17,408 nt of DNA from JBDHZK01 sp039811865 (lineage in GTDB: Bacteria > Actinomycetota > Actinomycetes > Propionibacteriales > Propionibacteriaceae), in NCBI GenBank assembly GCA_039811865.1, contig JBDHZK010000053.1, positions 1 through 17,408 of the forward strand. Direction: 5' to 3'. Within the stretch, counting starts at the first letter, position 1. The number at the start of each line of letters is the position of its first letter. Positions 1-5,613 of this stretch are shown piece by piece. Made by a program: the position numbers and the translations under genes. A model generated the notes under the pieces. That model did not search any database. It saw only the letters and a list, made by a program, of their open reading frames with translations, and was not told where the DNA came from.

Positions 1-431
1 CTTAGCTCGGCCCAAGCCCGGACCTGTTCGCGTCGGCTGGCCTTGAGTGAGTCGAGGATGACGTTCGCCGCGATTCGGATCGGGCGTCGCTCGATCGGGT
101 AGGACCGGATCACCAACCATGCCTGCCCGATCCGGTCTTCCACGGCCTCCGCCCTGCCCCCGCAAGAGCGGACCAGCCCACCCAGAAGCGACTGCAGCAC
201 GATCCGGCCGGCCAACTCGTCACCGCCCTGCAGCAGGCGAATCAACGCCCCGAGCACGGCGTCCGGGTCCTGGCGAACCGACGCCAAGACGTCCTCCAAC
301 CGGCCAGAGGGCAGGGTCGGCTCCTGCTCGCCCCAGCGCTGGGGGACGCGCTCGTCACACTGGACCGCCCATTCCTGGTTGAGCCTGTTGAGCAGTGCAA
401 TGCGTCCTTGTTTCAGGTGTCTCTCAGCCAC
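1..431 (-). CDS. Partial protein with sigma-70 region-2-like segment; C-terminus beyond window
   Basis: An open minus-strand frame runs from a GTG at 431 to the window edge, giving 143 residues with no stop. The first ~95 residues are helical-looking and unrecognised. Residues ~98-135 (EDRIGQAWLVIR, then RPIRIAANVILDSL, then KASRRE) resemble the core of sigma-70 region 2, where an acidic-Q-A-W segment is followed by R-IA-N-LD-L and a basic patch. ECF sigma factors usually reach region 2 much closer to the N-terminus, so this may be a sigma-like protein of another kind rather than a standard ECF factor. I chose GTG 431 because no start codon lies in frame in the ~40 bases before it; a weak purine run (AGAAGAG) lies upstream. 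The codon pattern is coding-like in this frame. The gene is certain as an ORF; the function is a guess. A DNA-binding region 4 downstream would support it. Confidence 0.6.
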   Translation of the reverse strand, partial: MAERHLKQGRIALLNRLNQEWAVQCDERVPQRWGEQEPTLPSGRLEDVLASVRQDPDAVLGALIRLLQGGDELAGRIVLQSLLGGLVRSCGGRAEAVEDRIGQAWLVIRSYPIERRPIRIAANVILDSLKASRREQVRAWAEL

Positions 432-642
432 GGCGACAACTCTTCTGGTCCGGTGTGGCCAGGAGTGTCTTCACAAAGGGCGCGAGTGTTGTCAGGACCG
501 GTGATGTTGTTGTCGTGTCGCACTGCCGGCACCGATCGTCTCGGACCGCGGTGACTGCGCTGGTCAGAAGCTACTTGTGAGTAGGTCACGGAATGGCAAC
601 AGTGGTGTCCACTACGAGAAACACTGGCTTCGCCGCTGTAGC

Positions 643-654
643 ATTGACGTCAAT
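643..654. promoter_or_regulatory. Perfect 12-bp palindrome, possible operator
   Basis: ATTGACGTCAAT is identical on both strands, so a dimeric regulator could bind it. It sits 212 bases upstream of the GTG start at 431. TTGACG on either strand also matches a -35 hexamer, but I see no -10 at a 16-18 base distance. No regulator gene is adjacent, so the operator idea rests on symmetry alone. Confidence 0.3.
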
Positions 655-685
655 TCCGGCCTTGCGTCGGGGTTCCAAGTATCGC

Positions 686-724
686 CCAGGGGGCTGCCGG
701 GCCCAGCTAACCGCAGCCCCCTGG
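686..724. terminator. Strong 12-bp hairpin, possible terminator or processing site
   Basis: CCAGGGGGCTGC at 686-697 is the exact reverse complement of 713-724, with a 15-base loop. It lies ~150 bases beyond the stop of the minus-strand gene 872-1315, so it could end that transcript. No T-run follows on either strand, which is common for GC-rich actinobacterial terminators but leaves the call uncertain. Confidence 0.3.
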
Positions 725-871
725 AGCTTTCTCAGGCACAAACTCTCAGCTTCGAGGCATTCGCCGCGACGCGGTTGCTCCTGGCATCACGCCATTGCGA
801 GCACGACCAGGGGGTCCACCCCAGCACTCCCGCGACGGCCGGGACTACTTTTCGGAGGCCGCGGCCGGCGG

Positions 872-1315
872 TCACTCCACCTCGCCCGCCAGCGCCCTGG
901 CCAGGAACTCGGCCAGGTCGCCGGTTTCGCCGTCGCGCCCGCCCAGCCCCACCACCAGTGTGGGCGGCGTGGCTTTCAGTTGGACTCCACGCAGGCGGGT
1001 CATCAGGCCCCCGCCCGCGACGGTGAGGATGTAATAGGCGCGATCGGTGCCGACGGCGACGCTGTGGTCCTTGCGCAGGTACCAGCCGGACTTGTCGGTA
1101 CGCACCTCCTGGCCTCCGAGCAGCCGGGCCCTCAGCTGCTGCGGTGGCAGTCCGGTCGCTGTGGCGTTGGCCACGAAGTCATCGATCAGGGCCTGCGCCG
1201 CCGCCGCCTCGCGGCGCGCCGCCGCTTGAGCCAACTGCTCGCGCCGCGCCGCCGCGGCCCGGCGCTCGTTCGCCCCGTGCGCGCGAGCCCCGCCCTCGTC
1301 CGACTCGTCCCCCAT
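872..1315 (-). CDS. Conserved hypothetical protein (147 aa)
   Basis: A 147-residue protein read from ATG 1315. The first ~45 residues are an Ala/Arg/Glu-rich, probably coiled helix. The rest is a compact domain with sequences such as LRARLLGGQEVRTDKSGWYL, AVGTDRAYYILTV and GGRDGETGDLAEFL. I recall this pattern (R-LL-G-EVRTD-GWYL, then VG-GGRDGE-GDL) from conserved uncharacterised proteins of actinobacteria; no function is known to me and no catalytic motif is evident. There is no signal peptide or membrane segment, so it is probably cytoplasmic. The start is supported by a -10-like TAGGCT exactly six bases before the ATG and the absence of a Shine-Dalgarno, which suggests a leaderless message. 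It is divergent from the MFS transporter gene. Confidence 0.8.
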   Translation of the reverse strand: MGDESDEGGARAHGANERRAAAARREQLAQAAARREAAAAQALIDDFVANATATGLPPQQLRARLLGGQEVRTDKSGWYLRKDHSVAVGTDRAYYILTVAGGGLMTRLRGVQLKATPPTLVVGLGGRDGETGDLAEFLARALAGEVE

Positions 1316-1321
1316 GCGCGC

Positions 1322-1327
1322 AGCCTA
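1322..1327 (-). promoter_or_regulatory. -10 hexamer TAGGCT for leaderless minus-strand gene
   Basis: On the minus strand TAGGCT (fits TANNNT) is followed by six bases and then the ATG at 1315. This puts transcription start at or next to the start codon. No convincing -35 was found. The same spacing recurs at other genes in this window. Confidence 0.5.
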
Positions 1328-1471
1328 GGCCGGTCGAGGGAAAACGTGCGGCGGTCCGAGCCGGAAAGCCGCGGCGCCAGCCGGGAGCGTCGTGCTGTAG
1401 CGCGACTCGCCGCACGTTTCCACACAATCGCCGTCGTAGGTGGACCCGGTCAACGAGTCAGGGCGCGCGGG

Positions 1472-1477
1472 TACGAT
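1472..1477 (+). promoter_or_regulatory. -10 hexamer TACGAT plus Shine-Dalgarno for MFS gene
   Basis: TACGAT at 1472-1477 is a plausible -10. Transcription would start near 1485, leaving a short leader that carries GAGGGGG (1494-1500) three bases before GTG 1503. The hexamer overlaps the alternative ATG at 1476, which argues against that ATG as the start. The -35 region (GTCAAC around 1449) is weak. Confidence 0.4.
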
Positions 1478-1502
1478 GCCGCCGACGCCGAAGAGGGGGA
1501 AC

Positions 1503-2828
1503 GTGAGTTTCGTAGCGAGCCTGCGCCGCCTCTGGCGGCACCGGCTGTTTCGTCGCCTGCTCACGCTTCGGGTGGCCGCCCAAGCAGCCGACGGCGCGGC
1601 CCAGGTGGGCACCGCCGCCTATGTTCTGTTCTCCCCGCAGCAACAGCCCGACGCCTGGTCGATCGCCGGCGTCCTGGCGATCACGTTGCTCCCCTTCTCC
1701 ATTCTCGGGCCGTTCGTGGGCGTGGTCCTGGACCGCTGGAGCCGACGAGATGTGATCGCCGTTACCGCGCTGGTGCGGGCGGTGGTTTGCATCGCGCTCG
1801 CAGCCCTGATCGTCGGGGGCCAACGGGGCGGTCCGGTCGCCGCCGCGTTCTTCGTTGCCGTACTGATCTCAATGAGCCTCGGGCGCTTCCTCGGCGCCGG
1901 CCTCGCCGCCGCCATGCCGCACACCGTTGAGGTGGATGAGTACCTGCTGGCCAACTCCGTGATGCCCATCGTCGGCCCGGTCGGCGCCCTGATCGGAGCC
2001 GGACTCGCCGGCGCGCTTCGTCTCGGGCTCGCGCAGGCAATCCCCACCCACCAGGCGGACGCGATCGTGTTCACCCTTGCCGCCGGTCTGTTCGCGCTGA
2101 GCCTGATGATCGTGTGGCCCGTCGGGCGCCTCGTCCTCGGACCCGAACCAGACGCTCCGCGAACGCGGGCCACTGACGTCGTCCGCGGCCTGGTCGCCGC
2201 CGTCGCGCACCTGCGCGAGCGACGACCGGCCGGTGTCGGCCTGGTCACCATCGGCGTCCATCGAATCTGGCATGGCGTCGTGATGGCCGGCTCCATCTTG
2301 TTGTTCCGCAACTACTTCCACGCCCAACACGAGGTCAACGCCGCCATGGGCGACCTCGGCCTTTGGGCGGGCGCGACCGCCGCCGGATTCGTCCTGGCCT
2401 CGTTCGTCACACCCGCCGCCACCGCGCGGCTGGGACTGCGGCGCTGGCTGATCGTGCTCCTGACGGTCTCGGCGGTCCTGCAGGTGGTGCCGGGGTCGAT
2501 CTTCGAGCGCTGGGCGCAGGTCGCGGCGGCATTCGCCATCGGAATCGGAGCGCAATCGATCAAGATCTGCGTGGACACGCTCGTTCAGGCGCACGTCGGT
2601 GACGGTTTCAAGGGCCGAGTGTTCGTCCTTTACGACATGGTGTTCAACGTCGTCCAGGTCGGTTCGGCAGTGCTCGCCGCCATGCTCCTGCCCGCCGATG
2701 GCGCCGGCTTCGCCGTCTTCGTGGCCATGGGTGTGGGGTACCTGCTGACCGGGATCGGATTCGCCGCCGTGACCCGTGGCCAGGACGCCGCCTACGGGCT
2801 CGGGGGCGCCGCCCGGGAGCGCGCGTGA
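1503..2828 (+). CDS. MFS transporter (441 aa)
   Basis: A hydrophobic protein with about twelve predicted membrane segments, i.e. a major facilitator superfamily permease; the substrate is unknown. The loop after the second helix carries GVVLDRWSRRDVI, matching the MFS motif-A pattern G-x-x-x-D-R-x-x-R-R. The N-terminus (SLRRLWRHRLFRRLLTLR, then AADGAAQVG) is typical of a group of actinobacterial MFS proteins usually annotated as drug or unspecified exporters. I chose GTG 1503 because it has a good ribosome binding site (GAGGGGG). In-frame ATGs at 1440 and 1476 lack one, and the latter lies inside the likely -10. The stop overlaps the start of the next gene by four bases (GTGA), so the two are translationally coupled. 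Export of a toxic compound or metal together with the CDF protein is possible but is only inferred from coupling. Confidence 0.85.
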   Translation: MSFVASLRRLWRHRLFRRLLTLRVAAQAADGAAQVGTAAYVLFSPQQQPDAWSIAGVLAITLLPFSILGPFVGVVLDRWSRRDVIAVTALVRAVVCIALAALIVGGQRGGPVAAAFFVAVLISMSLGRFLGAGLAAAMPHTVEVDEYLLANSVMPIVGPVGALIGAGLAGALRLGLAQAIPTHQADAIVFTLAAGLFALSLMIVWPVGRLVLGPEPDAPRTRATDVVRGLVAAVAHLRERRPAGVGLVTIGVHRIWHGVVMAGSILLFRNYFHAQHEVNAAMGDLGLWAGATAAGFVLASFVTPAATARLGLRRWLIVLLTVSAVLQVVPGSIFERWAQVAAAFAIGIGAQSIKICVDTLVQAHVGDGFKGRVFVLYDMVFNVVQVGSAVLAAMLLPADGAGFAVFVAMGVGYLLTGIGFAAVTRGQDAAYGLGGAARERA

Positions 2829-3448
2829 CGGCCCCGGACGCGCAACGGTCGAGGCTGCGCAGGATCGTCGCGCTCGTCGCCGGATTGAACCTCGCCTATT
2901 TCGTGGTGGAGGTCGTCGTCGCGGCCACGATCGGTTCGGTCGCCCTGTACGCAGACTCGGTTGACTTCCTCGAAGACGTGGCCGTAAACGTGCTCGTCTT
3001 CTTGGCGCTCGGCTGGCACCCGAGAACTCAGGCGCGGGTGGGTCGCGTCCTGGCGATCCTGATCTGCGTTCCCGCCGCGGCCGCGGCCTGGGAGGCCCTT
3101 GGCCGCCTGGTGAACCCGGACGTCCCCGATGCCGCCGCACTCAGCCTCACCGCTCTCGGGGCGATGGCCGTCAACGCCGTCTGCGCGCTGATCCTGGCGC
3201 GCGTTCGCCACCATGGCGGCGCGATGACGCGCGCCGCCTTCTTGGCGGCCCGCAACGACGTGGTGGCCAATCTGGCCGTGATCGCCGCCGCCGGCGTCAC
3301 GTATGTGTGGCCCACCGGTTGGCCCGACCTGATCGTCGGCTTGGCCATCGTCGCGCTCAATCTCAGCTCCGCGCGGGAGGTCTGGCGCTTGGCCGGCGAG
3401 CAGGAACTGGCCGAACGGGCCTTGTCCGGCGAGGACCTGGACGACTGA
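2825..3448 (+). CDS. Short CDF-like cation transporter (207 aa)
   Basis: Resembles the membrane domain of cation diffusion facilitators, proton-coupled metal exporters. Helix 2 carries ADSVDFLEDVAVN; D47 and D51 line up with the metal-site aspartates of the family (VDSLVD in YiiP). The helix-5 equivalent is AARNDVVANL (about 141-150), where D145 is kept but the usual His four residues earlier is Ala141. The protein ends soon after the sixth helix, so it lacks the ~90-residue cytoplasmic metal-binding domain of classical CDFs (~300 aa). Members of this short type with an RND motif exist, but I do not know their substrate. The GTG start overlaps the MFS stop by four bases. A cation exporter is the best guess; the metal is unknown. 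Confidence 0.75.
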   Translation: MTAPDAQRSRLRRIVALVAGLNLAYFVVEVVVAATIGSVALYADSVDFLEDVAVNVLVFLALGWHPRTQARVGRVLAILICVPAAAAAWEALGRLVNPDVPDAAALSLTALGAMAVNAVCALILARVRHHGGAMTRAAFLAARNDVVANLAVIAAAGVTYVWPTGWPDLIVGLAIVALNLSSAREVWRLAGEQELAERALSGEDLDD

Positions 3449-3493
3449 CTCCAAAGCCGGCGACGGCGAGGGAAGCCGGGTGCGGGCATGGCT

Positions 3494-3509
3494 GCGGCAC
3501 CGGAGCCGC
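3494..3509. terminator. Small GC hairpin, possible terminator
   Basis: GCGGC-ACCGGA-GCCGC forms a 5-bp stem with a 6-base loop, 46 bases after the CDF gene stop and just beyond the last tRNA-like T-arm on the other strand. It could end either transcript. No T-run; weak evidence. Confidence 0.25.
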
Positions 3510-3513
3510 GGTT

Positions 3514-3560
3514 GCCCGCGGGCGGATTCGAACCGTGCTTGCCAAATAACCGATGCCAAT
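3514..3560 (-). pseudogene. tRNA 3'-half-like segment (degenerate T-arm, acceptor strand)
   Basis: On the minus strand GGTTCGAATCC (within 3523-3535) is a canonical TpsiC loop, followed by CGCGGGC and A (3520-3513), which look like the 3' acceptor strand and discriminator base. The T-stem is poor: only the inner pairs next to the loop form. Upstream is a perfect hairpin CCGAT-TGGC-ATCGG, too short and oddly placed for a normal D-arm. The acceptor strand can pair, with one G-U, to GCTCGCG at 3657-3663, about 140 bases upstream on the same strand. That would make it the distant 3' end of an interrupted or rearranged tRNA. I cannot assign an amino acid. Confidence 0.4.
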
Positions 3561-3597
3561 CGGCCCGCACCCGACGAAACCTGCAATGAGGCCGACG

Positions 3598-3663
3598 GAC
3601 CGGGCATGGAATCGACGCCCGGAAATAACACGGGCGCTCTTCCAACTGAGCTACCGCGCGAGC
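3598..3663 (-). pseudogene. tRNA 5'-half-like segment (acceptor strand, D-arm, anticodon arm)
   Basis: On the minus strand TAGCTCAGTTGGAAGAGC is a textbook tRNA D-arm (4-bp stem GCTC/GAGC at 3648-3651 and 3636-3639). It is followed by an anticodon-like arm: GCCCG/CGGGC enclosing a 9-base loop TGTTATTTC, or a mismatched 5-bp stem with the 7-base loop GTTATTT, which would read anticodon UAU. A T-arm should follow, but only GTCGATTCCATGCCCGG is present, as if the 5' side of the T-stem were deleted. The start is preceded by GCTCGCG, then CGG before the conserved TA. This is a broken, interrupted or fused tRNA rather than a normal one. Confidence 0.5.
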
Positions 3664-3666
3664 CGG

Positions 3667-3735
3667 GCTCGCGGAGCGGGATTCGAACCCGCGGCCTCCC
3701 GTTCTGGCGGATAACCGATCGCCTTCGGCCCAATC
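3667..3735 (-). pseudogene. tRNA-like segment with perfect T-arm and aberrant 5' part
   Basis: On the minus strand GCGGG-TTCGAAT-CCCGC (3692-3676) is a perfect 5-bp T-arm with a canonical 7-base loop, followed by TCCGCGA-G-CC resembling the acceptor 3' strand. Upstream, GGAGGCC fits a variable loop, and GTT-ATCCGCCAG-AAC is a poor anticodon-like arm with a 9-base loop. No D-arm of normal shape and no 7-bp 5' acceptor partner can be found. Instead CGCGAGC (3673-3667) is perfectly complementary to GCTCGCG (3663-3657), the start of the next tRNA-like piece, with a 3-base loop. Either a decayed gene or a rearranged tRNA. Confidence 0.45.
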
Positions 3736-3885
3736 CGTCGGTGTCCCAAGAGTAGAACGTCCAGGCGTCGGCGCGCACTCCGGATTCATCGGTCTCGATG
3801 GGGAGGATCGACTTCAGGACCGTTTGAGATAACGATCTGGTCGCCGGTGGCGGGTGGGTCTTGCGGGGTTGTCGGAGCCGACCGG

Positions 3886-3891
3886 TAGTGT
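3886..3891 (+). promoter_or_regulatory. Candidate promoter -10 of the ABC importer operon
   Basis: TAGTGT fits TANNNT and lies 50 bases before the ATG at 3942. TTGCGG at 3861-3866 could be the -35, though the 19-base spacer is long. The resulting leader of about 45 bases would include the hairpin GCCCG-AGATC-CGGGC (3908-3922) and the Shine-Dalgarno AGGGG five bases before the ATG. Confidence 0.35.
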
Positions 3892-3941
3892 CCGCAACAG
3901 TCTCACCGCCCGAGATCCGGGCATGACAATCAGGGGTACAC

Positions 3942-5552
3942 ATGAAGCACTTCAAGCGCGCGGCACTCGGGGCCGCTGCCGCGACCTGCGCGGTCGCGCT
4001 GACCGCCTGCGGGGGCACGCCCGCTTCGAGTCCGGGCAGCTCAACCGGCGGCGGTGAAGACTGGACGCTGGGCACCACCGAGACCATCACTGCCCTGGAT
4101 CCGGCCGGAGCCTATGACGTCGGATCCTGGAACCTGCAGTACAGCTTGTTTCAGCAGTTGATGGTGATCCCGGCGAACGGTGCCACCGAGGCACCGGACG
4201 CCGCCGAGAGCTGCACCTATTCCGACGCCAAGACGTTGACGTGCAAGCTGAAGGCGGGCCTGAAGTTCTCCAACGGCAACGAGCTGACGTCCTCCGACGT
4301 GAAGTTCTCCTTCGAGCGCAACCTGAAGATCGCCGATCCCAACGGCGCGTCGGTGCTGCTGGGCAGCATCTCCAACGGTGACGAGAAGTCCCCCGCCCTC
4401 AAGACGGGAGCGATCGAGACCCCCGACGCGACCACGGTGGTCTTCCACCTGAACGCGCCCGACACCACGTTCATCAAGGTGCTTACGACAGCGGCTGCAT
4501 CCATCGTCGACGAGCAGGTCTACCCGGCCGACAAGCTGCTGGACGACGCGAAGGTGGTCGGGTCCGGCCCGTACGCGCTGGCGTCCTACACCAAGGGCCA
4601 GCAGGCCGTGCTGAAGGCGAACCCCAACTACGTCGGTGACCGCAAGGGCAAGTCGGGGCAGATCTTCGTCCAGTTCTACAAGGACGCCTCGCCCCTGAAG
4701 CAGGCCGTCGAGGGTGATGAGGTCGACGTGGCGTGGCGCACCCTCAGCCCGACCGACCTCAAGGATCTGAAGAGCAAGGGCAAGGCCGACGTCATCGAGG
4801 GCCAGGGCAGCGAGTTCCGCTACTGGGTGTGGCAGTTCAGCACCGCGACCGGCAAGCAGAAGGCCATCCGCCAGGCGGCGGCCTACCTGATCGACCGGGA
4901 CGCCATCGCGGCCAAGGCCTACGACTCGGTCGTCACCCCGGCCTACTCGATCGTGCCCCCGACGTTCGCCGGCTCCAAGGAATCGTTCAAGACCAAGTAC
5001 GGCGCGACCCCGAACAAGGCGCAGGCGCAGACCGTCTTGGCGGGTGCGGGCATCAAGACCCCGGTCAACATCACGCTCGGGTACACGCCGAGCCACTACG
5101 GTCCGAACGCGGTGGACGAGGCCACCCAGCTGAAGAACCAGCTCGAGGCGTCGGGGCTGTTCAAGGTGACCGTCAAGAGCGCGGAGTGGAAGGAATACCA
5201 AACCCTCTACAAGCAGGGCGCCTACGACCTGTTCATCCTCGGCTGGTACCCAGATTTCCTGGACGCCGACAACTACCTGGCGCCGTTCGTCGTGAAGGGC
5301 GGGTTCTACAAGAACAACTACAACAACCAGCAGGTCAACGACCTGGTCGGCAAGGAGCAGGGCGAGACCGACAAGGCCAAGCGTGAGGCGATCCTGGGTC
5401 AGATCCAGGACATCGTCGCCGAGGACGTCCCGCTGATCCCATCGTGGAACGGCAAGAACGTAGCGGTCGCTTCCAAGTCGATGAGCGGGGTCAAGGACAC
5501 CCTCGACCCGACCTACATCTTCCGGCTCTGGATGATTGGCAAGAACAAGTAA
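3942..5552 (+). CDS. ABC importer substrate-binding lipoprotein, peptide/nickel family 5 (536 aa)
   Basis: The extracytoplasmic binding protein of a peptide-type ABC importer. The N-terminus is a lipoprotein signal: basic MKHFKR, a hydrophobic stretch and the lipobox LTAC with Cys23 as the lipid-anchored residue, then a Gly/Ser-rich linker. The mature part has the length and signatures of family 5 solute-binding proteins (SBP_bac_5, OppA/DppA-like), e.g. an early LDPA segment, LKFSNGNELTSSDVKFSFER (~108-127) and AIRQAAAYLIDRDAIAAKAY (~306-325). ATG 3942 has a Shine-Dalgarno (AGGGG) five bases before it. It is first of a five-gene operon and is followed by a strong hairpin, fitting the usual excess of binding protein over membrane subunits. 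The substrate (oligopeptide, dipeptide, sugar or metal chelate) cannot be read from sequence. Confidence 0.93.
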   Translation: MKHFKRAALGAAAATCAVALTACGGTPASSPGSSTGGGEDWTLGTTETITALDPAGAYDVGSWNLQYSLFQQLMVIPANGATEAPDAAESCTYSDAKTLTCKLKAGLKFSNGNELTSSDVKFSFERNLKIADPNGASVLLGSISNGDEKSPALKTGAIETPDATTVVFHLNAPDTTFIKVLTTAAASIVDEQVYPADKLLDDAKVVGSGPYALASYTKGQQAVLKANPNYVGDRKGKSGQIFVQFYKDASPLKQAVEGDEVDVAWRTLSPTDLKDLKSKGKADVIEGQGSEFRYWVWQFSTATGKQKAIRQAAAYLIDRDAIAAKAYDSVVTPAYSIVPPTFAGSKESFKTKYGATPNKAQAQTVLAGAGIKTPVNITLGYTPSHYGPNAVDEATQLKNQLEASGLFKVTVKSAEWKEYQTLYKQGAYDLFILGWYPDFLDADNYLAPFVVKGGFYKNNYNNQQVNDLVGKEQGETDKAKREAILGQIQDIVAEDVPLIPSWNGKNVAVASKSMSGVKDTLDPTYIFRLWMIGKNK

Positions 5553-5564
5553 CCAACTCGATCG

Positions 5565-5591
5565 GGGGTGCGCGGTCTGCCCGCGCACCCC
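5565..5591 (+). promoter_or_regulatory. Intercistronic 11-bp hairpin between binding protein and permease genes
   Basis: GGGGTGCGCGG at 5565-5575 pairs with 5581-5591 around a 5-base loop. It begins 12 bases after the binding-protein stop and ends 22 bases before the permease GTG. No T-run follows. In position it resembles the stem-loops known to protect or partly terminate mRNA behind binding-protein genes, so that more binding protein than permease is made. Confidence 0.6.
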
Positions 5592-5613
5592 TGGTCCACC
5601 GGGAAGAATCCAA

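Larger units (their letters stand above)
432..871. other. Non-coding gap between two minus-strand genes
   Basis: About 440 bases contain no frame that I believe is coding. Longer open frames crossing it are by-products of the minus-strand gene at 872-1315. The first ~230 bases look less GC-rich than the flanking genes. The region should contain the promoter of the minus-strand gene starting at 431, but I could not pick out a convincing -35/-10 pair. Three symmetric sequences stand out: AGTGG-TGT-CCACT at 601-613, the perfect palindrome at 643-654 and the strong hairpin at 686-724. The lower GC and the symmetric elements would also fit a decayed mobile-element remnant, but no transposase fragment was recognised. 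Confidence 0.5.
3449..3941. other. Gap with tRNA-like pieces and leader of the ABC operon
   Basis: No protein gene is believable in these ~490 bases; the plus-strand 91-codon frame at 3480-3755 is the typical false ORF opposite tRNA-like sequence. The left two thirds (about 3494-3735) hold tRNA-like segments on the minus strand, described separately. The right part holds the leader of the binding-protein gene, with a candidate -10 TAGTGT at 3886-3891, a 5-bp hairpin at 3908-3922 and a Shine-Dalgarno AGGGG at 3932-3936. Confidence 0.6.

Noticed and set aside
1440..1502. ATG 1440 and ATG 1476 as MFS starts
   Set aside because: Neither has a ribosome binding site, and 1476 lies inside the probable -10 TACGAT; GTG 1503 follows GAGGGGG.
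593..1930. 445-codon plus-strand open frame
   Set aside because: It runs antisense through the conserved 147-aa gene and across the MFS start; its product is Arg/Pro-rich low-complexity, the usual shadow in GC-rich DNA.
3514..3735. tmRNA or riboswitch as explanation of the tRNA-like block
   Set aside because: No tmRNA 5' end or tag frame is seen, and a normal D-arm/anticodon-arm order appears in the middle; no known riboswitch core recognised.
3480..3755. 91-codon plus-strand frame
   Set aside because: Its product (GALPTELPR, SRSGIRTRGLP) is the well-known false peptide read antisense to tRNA sequence.
5536..5613. Longer start for the first permease
   Set aside because: It would overlap the binding-protein gene and translate the intercistronic hairpin; DppB-like proteins begin shortly before RYVAQR.
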